Shown here in pieces: positions 42,151 to 51,898 of a stretch of 64,000 nucleotides of DNA; the first letter of the stretch is position 1, and each line of letters begins with the position of its first letter. The position numbers were made by a program, and so were the translations under genes. The notes below the pieces were generated by a model. It did not search any database. It saw nothing but the letters and a program-made list of their open reading frames with translations, and was not told the origin of the DNA. Origin of the DNA: Ectopseudomonas composti (GTDB taxonomy: Bacteria > Pseudomonadota > Gammaproteobacteria > Pseudomonadales > Pseudomonadaceae); contig NZ_FOWP01000004.1 of the NCBI RefSeq assembly GCF_900115475.1, positions 310,001 through 374,000 of the forward strand, in the 5' to 3' direction.

Positions 42151-43031
42151 TCAAGGTCGCCGCCTGCCAGTACCACATCGACCTATTCACCACCTGGGAC
42201 GCCTACGCCGAGCACTTGACCTCGCTGTGCGAGGACGCAGCCGGGCGGGGCGCCGACCTGTTACTGCTGCCGGAGTACGCCGGCCTGGTGCTGACCGGCC
42301 AGTTGCCGGAAGCCGAGCGTGGCGACCTGCACGGTTCCATCGCCGGCATCCAGCCGCTGCTGCCACGCTGGCTGGCGTTGTGCGAGAGCTTGGCGCGGCG
42401 GCTGAAAATCTACCTGCAGCCCGGTTCCGTGGCGGTGCTGGATGATGACGGCATTTACCGCAATCGTGCCTGGTTGTTCGGCCCGGACGGCTGCCTGGGC
42501 TCTCAGGACAAGTTGATCATGACCCGCTTCGAAGTGGAGCAGTGGCACATCGCGGCGGGCAGCGGCCTCAAGGTTTTCGACACGGCGCTGGGCAAGCTGG
42601 GCATCCTGATCTGCTACGACAACGAGTTTCCGCTGCTGGCGCATACCCTTGCCGAGGCGGGCGTCGATCTGATCCTCGCCCCCAGTTGCACCGACACCGT
42701 GGCTGGTTTTCACCGCGTGCGCATTGGCGCTCAGGCCCGTGCGCTGGAGAACCAGATCGCCGTGCTGCATTCGCCCACCGTCGGCCTGGCGCCCTGGTCG
42801 CCATCGCTCGACGAAGGCTATGGCCGCGCCTCGCTGTACGTGCCATCGGACTACGGCATGCCGGCCAGCGGTATCGTCGCCGAGAGTGAGGAGCTGTGCC
42901 CCACCCACAGCCACTGGCTGATTTGCGAGCTGGATCTGGATGAAGTGCGTCGCGTGCGCGAGCAAGGCCAAGTGTTCACCCGCCGTGACTGGCCGCGGCA
43001 GTTCGATGACGGCCGGTTGGTGCTGCGTTGA
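42147..43031 (+). CDS. Carbon-nitrogen hydrolase (nitrilase superfamily)
   Basis: A 294-residue amidase of the nitrilase superfamily. The catalytic triad is visible: E43 in LLLPEYAGL, K122 in GSQDKLIMTRFE and C156 in GILICYDNEFP. It is coupled to the GNAT gene upstream and abuts the ZapE-like gene downstream. Substrate unknown; small omega-amides or N-carbamoyl compounds are usual for relatives. Confidence 0.92.
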   Translation: MIKVAACQYHIDLFTTWDAYAEHLTSLCEDAAGRGADLLLLPEYAGLVLTGQLPEAERGDLHGSIAGIQPLLPRWLALCESLARRLKIYLQPGSVAVLDDDGIYRNRAWLFGPDGCLGSQDKLIMTRFEVEQWHIAAGSGLKVFDTALGKLGILICYDNEFPLLAHTLAEAGVDLILAPSCTDTVAGFHRVRIGAQARALENQIAVLHSPTVGLAPWSPSLDEGYGRASLYVPSDYGMPASGIVAESEELCPTHSHWLICELDLDEVRRVREQGQVFTRRDWPRQFDDGRLVLR

Positions 43032-43036
43032 CCTCG

Positions 43037-44146
43037 ATGCATGCGCCGCTCGATTCGCCGCAGGCCGCCTACGAGCGAGCGCTCGCCGCCGGCTTCGTGG
43101 TTGATGCCGCCCAGCGCCATGCGGTCGAGGCGTTGCAACGGTGTTTTGAGGCCGTGCAGCGTGGCGAACGGCCGCTCGGCGTCTATCTCTGGGGGCCGGT
43201 CGGCCGTGGCAAAACCTGGCTGATGGACAGCTTTTACAACGCTCTGCGGGTGCCGGCGCGGCGCCAGCATTTCCATCACTTCATGCAATGGGTGCATCGT
43301 CGGCAGTTCCAGTTGACTGGCAAAGCCGACCCGCTACGCCTGTTGGCCGAGGAACTGGGGCGCGAGGTACGTGTGCTGTGCTTCGACGAGCTGTTCGTCA
43401 GCGACATTGGTGATGCCATGCTGCTCGGCCGCCTGCTCAGCCTGGTGATGGAGCAGGGCGTGGTGTTGGTGTCGACCTCCAATCAGCCGCCGGATCAGCT
43501 CTACGCCGAGGGCTACAACCGCGAGCGCTTCCTGCCGGCCATCGCTGCGCTCCAGATGCATATGCAGGTCGTTGCCGTGGACGGCGAACAGGATCATCGC
43601 CTGCATCCCGGTGCCGAGGTTCAACGCTATTGGGTTCGACAGCCGCAAGCCTTGGGTGAGCTGTTCGCTCGTTTGAGCGAGGGGCAGGTCGTTAGCCGTG
43701 AGCCCGTGGCGCTGGCCCATCGCAGCGTTGCGACCCTCGGCCACAGCTCGGCAGCGCTGTGGTGCCGGTTCAGCGCTTTGTGCGAGCAGCCATTGGCGGC
43801 GGTGGATTTCATCGAATTGTGCGAGCGCTTCCCGGCCATCCTGCTCGGCGAAGTGCCCTGTCTTGGCGGCGAGCAGCGCGAAGGGCGCATCGCCCGTGGC
43901 ACCGAAGATGGTGCCGAGCGGGTCGATGCCGGAGATCGGCAGTTGCCGGCGCTGTCGCGCAACGACGATGCGGTGCGGCGTTTCATTGCCCTGGTCGACG
44001 AGTGCTACGACCGTCGTGTGCCGCTGTATATCGAGGCCGAGGTGGCGCTGGATGAACTCTACACCCAGGGTTATCTCGGCTTCGCCTTCCGGCGCACGCT
44101 GAGCCGCCTGCGCGAGATGCAACTGCAGCGCTTCGGCGCCAGCTGA
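43037..44146 (+). CDS. zapE: ZapE/AFG1-like cell division ATPase
   Basis: A 369-residue P-loop ATPase of the AFG1/ZapE family. Walker A is GPVGRGKT (53-60), Walker B is VLCFDE (113-118), and the sensor-like STSNQPPDQLYAEG follows. ZapE interacts with the division ring in E. coli. The start is ATG 43037, five bases after the nitrilase stop; TTG 43028 would overlap it. The location behind GNAT and nitrilase genes is unusual for zapE, so it may be a second copy with a special role. Confidence 0.88.
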   Translation: MHAPLDSPQAAYERALAAGFVVDAAQRHAVEALQRCFEAVQRGERPLGVYLWGPVGRGKTWLMDSFYNALRVPARRQHFHHFMQWVHRRQFQLTGKADPLRLLAEELGREVRVLCFDELFVSDIGDAMLLGRLLSLVMEQGVVLVSTSNQPPDQLYAEGYNRERFLPAIAALQMHMQVVAVDGEQDHRLHPGAEVQRYWVRQPQALGELFARLSEGQVVSREPVALAHRSVATLGHSSAALWCRFSALCEQPLAAVDFIELCERFPAILLGEVPCLGGEQREGRIARGTEDGAERVDAGDRQLPALSRNDDAVRRFIALVDECYDRRVPLYIEAEVALDELYTQGYLGFAFRRTLSRLREMQLQRFGAS

Positions 44147-44147
44147 T

Positions 44148-44696
44148 TCAGCCGGCCAGATACTGCTCGGTCGAAACCACGTTCGCATAGGCGAAGGCCA
44201 GTGCGGCCATATAGGCGGCATGCACCTGGGCGGCCGGAATCGATTGCCCCTCGAATTCCTGGTCGCGCGTCGCGCAGGCATCGTGAATGACCGTGGCGGC
44301 ATAGCCGAAGTCGCTGCTGGCGCGGGCTGCGGCGTCGATGCACATATGACTCATGGCGCCGACCAGCGTCACCTGCTCGATACCGGCGGCGTCGAGTTGA
44401 GCCTTGAGGTCGGTGCCGAGAAAGGCGTTGACCTGGTGCTTGAGCACCACCGACTCGTCCGGCAATGGCTGTACCTGGGAATGGATGCGCGCGCCGGTGC
44501 TGCCAGGTGCGAAGAAGGGCGCCTCGTCGCTCTCGAACTCATGGCGCACGTGGATCACCTTGTCGCCTGCTGTGCGTGCTGCCGCCAGGACAGAGGTGGC
44601 GTTGGTGGCAGCGATGTGCATGGCGTCGAGCTCCCATTTGCCGCCTTCGAAATAGTCGTTCTGGATGTCGATCAGAATCAGGGCGCGCTTGCTCAT
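44148..44696 (-). CDS. Isochorismatase-family cysteine hydrolase
   Basis: A 182-residue isochorismatase-like hydrolase. The triad is D10 in LILIDIQNDYF, K86 in VVLKHQVNAF and C119 in GAMSHMCIDAA. The start at 44696 follows GGAGAA. It is divergent from a GlxA-type regulator, a common pairing in which the regulator controls the hydrolase. Likely nicotinamidase-like or isochorismatase-like activity on a small amide or ether. Confidence 0.92.
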   Translation of the reverse strand: MSKRALILIDIQNDYFEGGKWELDAMHIAATNATSVLAAARTAGDKVIHVRHEFESDEAPFFAPGSTGARIHSQVQPLPDESVVLKHQVNAFLGTDLKAQLDAAGIEQVTLVGAMSHMCIDAAARASSDFGYAATVIHDACATRDQEFEGQSIPAAQVHAAYMAALAFAYANVVSTEQYLAG

Positions 44697-44790
44697 GGTG
44701 TTCTCCGTGGGATGATGTGACACACACCTTATCGCCCTGGCGCATTCGCGAGGATGGGCGGGACCGACAATCTGCGGGGAAAAACTGACA

Positions 44791-45765
44791 ATGAGCGAGC
44801 GCTGTCTGGAGATCGGACTATTGCTCTACCCCGGTGCGCAGCTCGCTGCGGTGCATGGGCTGGGGGACCTGTTCAGTGTGGCCAACCGGATGGCGGCGGG
44901 GCAGGAGCGCCAGGGGCTGCCGCGGCTGCGTATCAGTCACTGGCAGGCCAATGAGGCAGGAAGCGTGCGACGGGTGTTCGACAGCTTGCCGCAGGATGAG
45001 GGGGCGCCGCAGGTGGTGATTCTGCCGCCCTGTCTGGATGGCGATGCCGACCAGCCGCTCGCCGTCTGCTATCGCGACTGGCTGCGTGAACGGCATGGCG
45101 CGGGTGTGCTGCTGGCGTCGGTCTGCGTCGGGGCGTTCGCATTGGCCGAGGCCGGCTTGCTCGATGGCCGTACGGTAACCACCCACTGGGCGTTGGCCGC
45201 GCAGATGGCGGCTCGCTTCCCGCTCGTCCAGGTACTTCCCGAGCGCATGGTCATCGACGACGGTGATCTGATCACTGCCGGTGGCCTGATGGCCTGGACC
45301 GATCTTGGGCTGGCGCTGGTGACGCGCCTGATGGGGCCGACCATTGCGGCGGAGACCGCGCGTTTTCTGGTCGTCGATTTGAACCGTGAGTCGCAGCGGC
45401 ATTTCAGCAGCTTCGCGCCCAGCCTTGACCATGGTGACGCGGCAGTGCTGGCCGTGCAGCGCTGGCTTCCGGGGCAGGCTGGCGAGGAGGTGAGCCTGGC
45501 CGACATGGCCGCTCGTGCGGGCTTGGGTGAGCGTACGTTCCTGCGCCGATTTCGCGCAGCCACCGACATGAAACCGACCGAGTACTGCCAGCAGTTGCGT
45601 GTCAGCAAGGCGCGCGAGCTGCTTGAGTTCAGCCGCCAGAGCATCGAGCAGGTGGCCTGGCAGGTGGGGTATGGCGACAGTGGTGCGTTTCGTAAAGTAT
45701 TCACCCGCCTGGTGGGGTTGTCGCCTGGCGATTATCGGCGGCGCTTCGGTACGGCGGCGCGTTAA
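44791..45765 (+). CDS. GlxA-type AraC-family regulator
   Basis: A 324-residue regulator with an N-terminal DJ-1/PfpI-like domain (about 1-190, with LLASVCVGAFALAEAGLL) and a C-terminal AraC HTH (about 220-320, SLADMAARAGLGERTFLRRF and IEQVAWQVGYGDSGAFRKVF). It probably regulates the divergent isochorismatase-family gene. Its 3' end overlaps the convergent DUF1028 gene by four bases. Confidence 0.92.
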   Translation: MSERCLEIGLLLYPGAQLAAVHGLGDLFSVANRMAAGQERQGLPRLRISHWQANEAGSVRRVFDSLPQDEGAPQVVILPPCLDGDADQPLAVCYRDWLRERHGAGVLLASVCVGAFALAEAGLLDGRTVTTHWALAAQMAARFPLVQVLPERMVIDDGDLITAGGLMAWTDLGLALVTRLMGPTIAAETARFLVVDLNRESQRHFSSFAPSLDHGDAAVLAVQRWLPGQAGEEVSLADMAARAGLGERTFLRRFRAATDMKPTEYCQQLRVSKARELLEFSRQSIEQVAWQVGYGDSGAFRKVFTRLVGLSPGDYRRRFGTAAR

Positions 45766-46436
45766 ACCGAATCTTCCGCCGCCAGGCCCGCCGGATTGTC
45801 GCGTGTCGGCATCGCGAGGATCTCCGGTAGCACTTCACGGGCGAACACCTTGTGCAGGCGGCGTAGTTCGGCCACCGGGTCGAGGTGATGGTCGACGCGG
45901 ATATCCCACAGCGGATACTCCTCTTGATCGACCACATAGATCACTGCGGAGGATTCGCCATGCCGGTCGCCGCCGCAGCGGTCGCCAGCGTCCAGGGCTT
46001 CGATCAGGCGCTCGATCAGTGGGCGTGTCTCCGCGTGGCGGAAGGCTTCGGCCACGGCGTCCAGCACCTGTGGCCCGACCAGGCGATTGCCCTGTACGGA
46101 AAACTGCTCGCCGCTCAGCGAGCCGGCCCAGGGCAGGCACTTATCGCCGGTCCAGCACAGGCTGTCGCCCTGAGCGTCGATCAGCGCGCATTGGCGCAGC
46201 TCCATGCACGGGTCGGTGTCTTTGAGCCGCTCCAGCGCTTGTTTCGCCGATAACCCCTGACGCAGCAGTACCAGGCCATCCAGGCCCAGGTAGGGGTTGA
46301 CCTGAGCCTGGGTCGCCACCGCTCCTGCTCCAGCGGCGGCATGGCTGAGCAGTTTACCGACGGCGGGCATCGCGGTGGCGGCGGCGACGCCGAACTGTCC
46401 GCTGCGCGGGCAGCGGGCAACGATGGAAAAGGTCAT
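45762..46436 (-). CDS. DUF1028 family (Ntn-hydrolase-like) protein
   Basis: A 224-residue DUF1028 protein. It begins MTFSIVARCPRSGQFGVAAA, with the conserved SIVARDP-type start, and carries ATQAQVNPYLGLDGLVLL and FSVQGNRLVG. These proteins are Ntn-hydrolase-fold and often linked to peptide or amino acid catabolism. It is divergent from dsdA. Confidence 0.88.
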   Translation of the reverse strand: MTFSIVARCPRSGQFGVAAATAMPAVGKLLSHAAAGAGAVATQAQVNPYLGLDGLVLLRQGLSAKQALERLKDTDPCMELRQCALIDAQGDSLCWTGDKCLPWAGSLSGEQFSVQGNRLVGPQVLDAVAEAFRHAETRPLIERLIEALDAGDRCGGDRHGESSAVIYVVDQEEYPLWDIRVDHHLDPVAELRRLHKVFAREVLPEILAMPTRDNPAGLAAEDSV

Positions 46437-46576
46437 GGCAACTCCTTGGCGGTTTCCCGGTTAGGCCACGTCTTGGCAGGTATCGTTCCGCTTGCCTGCC
46501 GCTCACGGCCTTTGCCAGATGGCGGCGGGCGTCATCTAATGGCCGCTGTTAACGGCCTGCAATGAGGAAACTGCCG

Positions 46577-47932
46577 ATGATCCTTGGTCAGTCGCTCGCC
46601 CAGTGGCGCGCGCACTATCCGCTGCTCGACGAGCTGATCGCCCTGCGTGAAACCAGTTGGTTCAACCCCGCCGTGGCGCCCGTCAGCGAGGCACTGGGCG
46701 ATGTGGGCGTGAGCGCCGCGGACGTGGCCGGTGCCAGTGCGCGCCTGGAGCGTTTCGCGCCTTATCTGGCTCGCGTGTTCCCGCACACGGCCGCCAGTGG
46801 CGGGATCATCGAGTCGGACATTCTGCCCCTGCCGCAGATGCGCGCGCTGCTCAGTGAGGAGGCCCAGGTCGGGGACGAGATCGGTGCCCTGTGGCTCAAG
46901 CGCGACAGCCACCTGCCCATTTCCGGTTCGATCAAGGCCCGTGGCGGTATCTACGAGGTGCTCAAGCACGCCGAGGACCTGGCACTGGCTGCCGGGCTGC
47001 TGAGCCTCGACGACGATTACGCCTGCCTCGACAGCGAGGAGATGCGCGCTTTCTTCGGTGGCTATCAGGTGGCGGTGGGGTCCACCGGCAATCTCGGGCT
47101 GTCCATCGGCATCATCAGTGCGCGTCTAGGCTTCCAGGCCACAGTGCATATGTCCGCCGATGCGCGCCAATGGAAGAAGGACAAGCTGCGTGCCCATGGC
47201 GTGACGGTGGTCGAGTACGCCAGCGATTACAGCGTCGCGGTGGAGCAGGGGCGGCGCCAGGCCGAGGCCGACGCGCGCTGCCACTTCGTCGATGACGAGA
47301 ATTCCAGGCACCTGTTCCTCGGCTATGCGGTGGCCGGCGAACGTCTCAAGCAGCAGCTGGCGGCAGCCCGCGTTGTGGTCGATGCCGAGCATCCGCTGTT
47401 CGTTTATCTACCTTGTGGCGTGGGCGGCGGGCCGGGTGGTGTGGCGTTCGGGCTGAAGCTGGCGTTCGGCGACGCGGTGCACTGCCTGTTCGCCGAACCG
47501 ACGCATTCGCCGTGCATGCTGCTCGGCGTGCACACAGGCCGACATGAGGAACTGGCGGTGCAGGATTTCGGCATCGACAACCGCACGGCTGCCGACGGAC
47601 TTGCCGTAGGGCGGCCGTCCGGTTTCGTTGGCCGCGCCATGCAGCGTCTGATCGATGGTTATTACACGGTCAGCGACGAACAGCTGTTCCGCTACCTGGC
47701 ATTGCTGGAGCGCAGTGAAGGTCAGCGCCTGGAACCGTCGGCCCTGGCCGGCATGCCAGGTGTGCTGCGTGTGCTCGGCGAGCAGCAGGGCTATCGCCAG
47801 CGCATGGGCCTGACGCCGCTGCATATGTTGCAGGCGACCCATCTGGTATGGGCGACCGGCGGCAGCATGGTGCCGGAGGCGGAGATGGACAGTTACCTGG
47901 CGCGTGGCCGGCAGCTGTTGCAGAGCGCCTGA
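46577..47932 (+). CDS. dsdA: D-serine ammonia-lyase
   Basis: A 451-residue PLP enzyme that converts D-serine to pyruvate and ammonia. The PLP lysine is in [15 protein letters not shown], the phosphate loop is [12 protein letters not shown], and [18 protein letters not shown] is diagnostic; the sequence follows E. coli DsdA throughout. ATG 46577 is preferred because GAGGA lies eight bases upstream; an in-frame ATG at 46562 is possible. No dsdX or dsdC is adjacent. A bidirectional terminator follows. Confidence 0.95.
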   Translation: MILGQSLAQWRAHYPLLDELIALRETSWFNPAVAPVSEALGDVGVSAADVAGASARLERFAPYLARVFPHTAASGGIIESDILPLPQMRALLSEEAQVGDEIGALWLKRDSHLPISGSIKARGGIYEVLKHAEDLALAAGLLSLDDDYACLDSEEMRAFFGGYQVAVGSTGNLGLSIGIISARLGFQATVHMSADARQWKKDKLRAHGVTVVEYASDYSVAVEQGRRQAEADARCHFVDDENSRHLFLGYAVAGERLKQQLAAARVVVDAEHPLFVYLPCGVGGGPGGVAFGLKLAFGDAVHCLFAEPTHSPCMLLGVHTGRHEELAVQDFGIDNRTAADGLAVGRPSGFVGRAMQRLIDGYYTVSDEQLFRYLALLERSEGQRLEPSALAGMPGVLRVLGEQQGYRQRMGLTPLHMLQATHLVWATGGSMVPEAEMDSYLARGRQLLQSA

Positions 47933-47964
47933 CGGGTTACGGATTCATGTCCTGAGAACGCAAA

Positions 47965-47985
47965 AGCCCGGCACATGGCCGGGCT
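47965..47985. terminator. Bidirectional terminator between dsdA and fumarase genes
   Basis: AGCCCGGC-ACATG-GCCGGGCT forms an 8-bp stem, with A-rich sequence on one side and TTCTGCTTT on the other. Confidence 0.75.
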
Positions 47986-48006
47986 TCTGCTTTGCAGCGT
48001 TGACGC

Positions 48007-49530
48007 TTACTTCACTTCCACCGCCAGGCTTTCGGCGATCTTCTTGTTCCAGATTGCAGGCCCTGTGATGTGCACCGACTCACCGTTGGTGTCGACCGCA
48101 ACGGTCACCGGCATGTCCTTCACGTCGAACTCGTAGATGGCTTCCATACCGAGTTCTTCGAAGGCCAGCACCTTCGACTTCTTGATCGCCTGGGCTACCA
48201 GGTAGGCAGCACCGCCGACGGCCATCAGGTACACGGCCTTGTTGTCCTTGATCGCGTCGATGGCGATCGGGCCGCGCTCGGACTTGCCGATCATGCCCAG
48301 CAGGCCGGTCTGCTCGAGGATCTGACGGGTGAACTTGTCCATCCGCGTGGCGGTGGTCGGGCCAGCCGGGCCAACTACTTCGTCACCGACCGGATCGACC
48401 GGGCCGACGTAATAGATGAAGCGACCTTTCAGGTCCACCGGCAGTTGCTCGCCCTTGTTCAGCATGTCGACCATGCGCTTGTGCGCAGCGTCGCGGCCGG
48501 TGAGCATCTTGCCGTTGAGCAGCACGGTCTCGCCCGGCTTCCAGCTCTGCACGTCTTCCGGGGTGAGGGTGTCGAGGTCGACGCGACGCGCGCTCGGGCC
48601 GGCTTCCCAGACGATTTCCGGATAGGCGTCCAGATCCGGCGCTTCCAGTTCGGCCGGGCCGGAGCCGTCGAGCACGAAGTGGGCGTGACGGGTGGCGGCG
48701 CAGTTGGGGATCATGCACACCGGCAAGGATGCGGCATGGGTCGGGTAATCCATGATCTTGACGTCGAGCACGGTGGTCAGGCCACCCAGGCCCTGGGCGC
48801 CGATACCCAGCTGGTTGACCTTTTCGAACAGCTCCAGGCGCAGCTCCTCGATACGGTTCTGCGGGCCACGGGCCTGCAGTTCGTGGATGTCGATGTGCTC
48901 CATCAGCACTTCCTTGGCCATCACTGCTGCCTTCTCGGCAGTGCCGCCGATGCCGATGCCGAGCATGCCCGGCGGGCACCAGCCAGCACCCATGGTCGGC
49001 ACGGTCTTCAGCACCCAGTCGACGATCGAGTCGGACGGGTTGAGCATGGCCATCTTCGACTTGTTCTCGGAACCGCCGCCCTTGGCTGCAACGTCCACTT
49101 CCACCTTGTCGCCGGGGACGATGGAGTAGTGGATCACTGCCGGGGTGTTGTCCTTGGTGTTCTTGCGGGCACCGGCCGGGTCGGCCAGAATCGAGGCGCG
49201 CAGAACGTTCTCAGGCAGGTTGTAGGCGCGACGCACGCCCTCGTTGATCATGTCGTCGACGCTCATGGTGGCGCCGTCCCAGCGCACGTCCATACCGACC
49301 TTGATGAATACGGTGACGATGCCGGTGTCCTGGCAGATCGGGCGATGGCCGGTGGCACACATGCGCGAGTTGATCAGAATCTGCGCCATGGAGTCCTTGG
49401 CGGCCGGCGACTCTTCCTTCAGATAGGCCTCGTGCATCGCCTGGATGAAGTCGACGGGGTGGTAATAGGAGATGAACTGCAGTGCGTCGGCAACGCTCTG
49501 AATCAGGTCGTCCTGCTTGATCACGGTCAT
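48007..49530 (-). CDS. fumA: Class I fumarate hydratase (iron-sulfur)
   Basis: A 507-residue oxygen-sensitive [4Fe-4S] fumarase that interconverts fumarate and malate. Cluster cysteines lie in ICQDTGIVTVF, GAGWCPPGMLG and MIPNCAATRHAHF. The alpha and beta parts of two-subunit relatives are fused in one chain. It is divergent from the sadC-like cyclase; the fumarase-cyclase-reductase order matches the P. aeruginosa locus as I recall it. Confidence 0.95.
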   Translation of the reverse strand: MTVIKQDDLIQSVADALQFISYYHPVDFIQAMHEAYLKEESPAAKDSMAQILINSRMCATGHRPICQDTGIVTVFIKVGMDVRWDGATMSVDDMINEGVRRAYNLPENVLRASILADPAGARKNTKDNTPAVIHYSIVPGDKVEVDVAAKGGGSENKSKMAMLNPSDSIVDWVLKTVPTMGAGWCPPGMLGIGIGGTAEKAAVMAKEVLMEHIDIHELQARGPQNRIEELRLELFEKVNQLGIGAQGLGGLTTVLDVKIMDYPTHAASLPVCMIPNCAATRHAHFVLDGSGPAELEAPDLDAYPEIVWEAGPSARRVDLDTLTPEDVQSWKPGETVLLNGKMLTGRDAAHKRMVDMLNKGEQLPVDLKGRFIYYVGPVDPVGDEVVGPAGPTTATRMDKFTRQILEQTGLLGMIGKSERGPIAIDAIKDNKAVYLMAVGGAAYLVAQAIKKSKVLAFEELGMEAIYEFDVKDMPVTVAVDTNGESVHITGPAIWNKKIAESLAVEVK

Positions 49531-49790
49531 TGGGGCGCTCCTCTATCAGGGAACATCAACAAGGAAGCGCCGGACAACGACCCGGCGCAACGGCGGAAGG
49601 GCATCTCTGAAAATCACCTTGACGATATTCTCAGAGCCGCCCAAAAAGGCGCGGCAGTATACCGCAGCCGACTGCAGCGGGCACAGCAGCCGAAGGTCGA
49701 TGCCAGCGGCATTGGGCGGTTATCGGCGCTCTAGGCTTTTTGTGATCACAGGGGTAGAGTACGGCCAGATGCCAGTATGGGACGGAGCCC

Positions 49791-50918
49791 ATGAGCTCAA
49801 CGACTCGCCGGGGAACGCAACGCAGCCTGCAGAGCCTCCTGCTCAAACGCTTCGCCATGGCCTTCGCGACTTACGCGATGATGGCACTCGTCTGCTGGTT
49901 CGCTGTACTCAATGGCCTTTTTCTCGGCTCGATCAGTACTGCTGCCTGGCTGACGCTGGGCGTGCTGGGCAGCCAACTGGTGTTTCTTTGGCTGTTTCTT
50001 TCCGGTCGCAACCTGCGTTTTGACGATCCCAGCCTGACCGAAGCCCAGGTGCTGGTGGCGCTGGCCTGGCAACCGCCGGTGCTGGCGCTGTTCGACAGTG
50101 CGCGCGGCGTGATGATGGTTTTCTACGTCCTGATTCTGCTGTTCGGCGTATTCCAGCTGCCGCCGCGGGTGTTCGTGCGTTGTGCTGCGTTCGCCTTCTT
50201 CGGCTTCACCGCGATGGTGCTGGTCGAGGCCTACCGCATGCAGCTGTTGGACCCGAGCATGGCCTGGCTGCAGGTGTGGGTGCTGTTCATCCTGCTGGTC
50301 TGGCTGTGCCTGTTCTCCAGCTACGTGCAGGCCATGCGCAAGCGCATGCGCCAGCGCCGCTTTGCCCTGCAGGCACACCAAGACACGCTGCGTGGAATGA
50401 TGCGTCAGCTCGAGGATCTGGTTGCCACCGACGAACTCACCGGTCTGTTCAATCGCCGTCATTTCCTGCGCCTAGCCAGCCGTGAGCTGGAGCATATGGG
50501 GCGTGGGCGCCAGCACGGCCTGGCGTTGATCGACCTGGACCATTTCAAGCGAATCAACGATGCTCATGGCCATGCCGCTGGTGACCGGGTGTTGCAAACC
50601 TTCGCTGCGGTCGCCCGCGCCTGTCTGCGCGATGGCGACATCATTGCCCGCTACGGCGGTGAGGAATTTGTCCTGCTATTGCCCAATACCGATGCTGATC
50701 AATTCACCGCCTGCTGCGAGCGCCTGCGCGAAGCGTTCTCCAAAGCCGAGCCTTTGGGCGTGACGGTCGACAATCTCAGTCTCTCCGCCGGCATGACGAT
50801 GCTGGTTGCGGGTGACGATCTCGATGAAGCCCTGCAGCGTGCTGATCTGGCGCTCTATCAGGCCAAGCGCGGCGGACGCAATCGTTGCGATGCCAGCTGG
50901 GAGAGCGCGGGTGCCTGA
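49791..50918 (+). CDS. sadC: Membrane-bound GGDEF diguanylate cyclase (SadC-like)
   Basis: A 375-residue cyclase. Residues about 20-180 contain five or six hydrophobic helices, followed by a short coiled segment and a GGDEF domain (about 210-370) with active-site GGEEF in ARYGGEEFVLLLP and no obvious RxxD inhibitory site upstream. It makes c-di-GMP. Position next to fumarase and the ferredoxin reductase gene matches sadC, a surface-attachment cyclase, but the protein is shorter than the P. aeruginosa SadC of about 490 residues. Confidence 0.8.
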   Translation: MSSTTRRGTQRSLQSLLLKRFAMAFATYAMMALVCWFAVLNGLFLGSISTAAWLTLGVLGSQLVFLWLFLSGRNLRFDDPSLTEAQVLVALAWQPPVLALFDSARGVMMVFYVLILLFGVFQLPPRVFVRCAAFAFFGFTAMVLVEAYRMQLLDPSMAWLQVWVLFILLVWLCLFSSYVQAMRKRMRQRRFALQAHQDTLRGMMRQLEDLVATDELTGLFNRRHFLRLASRELEHMGRGRQHGLALIDLDHFKRINDAHGHAAGDRVLQTFAAVARACLRDGDIIARYGGEEFVLLLPNTDADQFTACCERLREAFSKAEPLGVTVDNLSLSAGMTMLVAGDDLDEALQRADLALYQAKRGGRNRCDASWESAGA

Positions 50919-51849
50919 GCTGCGCGTTGGTGACCAGCAGCTACAGGTCGCCCATCACACCAACTTGCTCGATGCGCTGCTTGGCGGCGGCGTGGCCGTG
51001 CCCTACAGCTGTCGAGCCGGCAGTTGCCATGCTTGCCTGGTGCGCTGCGTCGCCGGTGAGCCAGAGGATCGCCAGCCCGAGGCGCTGGCGGCCGACAAGC
51101 GTGCCGAGGGCTGGCGCCTGGCCTGTCAGTGCCAGGTGATCGAGGACCTGCAGGTTGAACCCTTCGACCCGCAGCGTGATGGCCTGGCAGCCAAGGTGCT
51201 CGCCCTGGACTGGCTCAGCCCGCAGGTTTTGCGCCTACGTTTGCAGCCGGCCAAGCCGCTGCGCTATCGCCCCGGACAGCATCTGCTGCTGTGGACCGAT
51301 CAAGGCGTGGCGCGGCCCTATTCACTGGCCAGCGTGCCGGGCGATGACGATTGGCTGGAATTTCACATCGACTGCCGCTTGCCCGGCGCGTTCTGCGATG
51401 CAGCGCGGCGTCTGCAGGTTGGCGATGGGCTGCGACTTGGCGAGCTGCGTGGCGGTGCCCTGCATTACGACGGTGACTGGCAGACCCGGCCGCTCTGGCT
51501 ACTCGCCGCCGGTACTGGTCTGGCGCCGTTGTACGGGATCTTGCGTGACGCGCTGCGCCAGGAGCACCAAGGCGTCATCCGTCTGCTGCACGTCGCGCAT
51601 GAGCCGGCCGAGCACTATCTGGCGAGCGAACTTCAGGCCTTGGCAGCGCAGCACGCCAACCTGCAGGTGGAGCTGATAACGGCGGCGCAGTTGCCGGCTG
51701 CTTTGGCCGAACTGCGCCTTGTTTCGCGGCAGACCCTCGCCTTACTCTGCGGCCATCCGAAGACGGTCGACAGCTTCGCGCGGCGCCTCTACATGGCCGG
51801 TTTGCCACGCGGCCAGATGCTCGCCGACGTCTTTCTCACGCGCGCCTAG
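50911..51849 (+). CDS. 2Fe-2S ferredoxin-NAD(P)H reductase
   Basis: A 312-residue reductase with an N-terminal plant-type ferredoxin domain (C34, C39, C42 and C72 or C74, in PYSCRAGSCHACLVRC and LACQCQV), then an FAD domain (RPYSLASVPG) and an NAD(P) domain (WLLAAGTGLAPLYGIL, LLCGHPKTVD). It probably feeds electrons to an oxygenase or reductase elsewhere. GTG 50911, with GGGAGAG upstream, overlaps the cyclase stop; ATG 50890 is an alternative. Confidence 0.88.
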   Translation: MPELRVGDQQLQVAHHTNLLDALLGGGVAVPYSCRAGSCHACLVRCVAGEPEDRQPEALAADKRAEGWRLACQCQVIEDLQVEPFDPQRDGLAAKVLALDWLSPQVLRLRLQPAKPLRYRPGQHLLLWTDQGVARPYSLASVPGDDDWLEFHIDCRLPGAFCDAARRLQVGDGLRLGELRGGALHYDGDWQTRPLWLLAAGTGLAPLYGILRDALRQEHQGVIRLLHVAHEPAEHYLASELQALAAQHANLQVELITAAQLPAALAELRLVSRQTLALLCGHPKTVDSFARRLYMAGLPRGQMLADVFLTRA

Positions 51850-51898
51850 GTTGTGGCCCCACAGTCGGTGCGTACGACGCACCCATTGGAGCCCTGGC

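Noticed and set aside
48070..49734. 554-codon plus-strand frame opposite fumarase
   Set aside because: Fumarase is unmistakable on the minus strand; the antisense product is compositionally odd and lacks domains.
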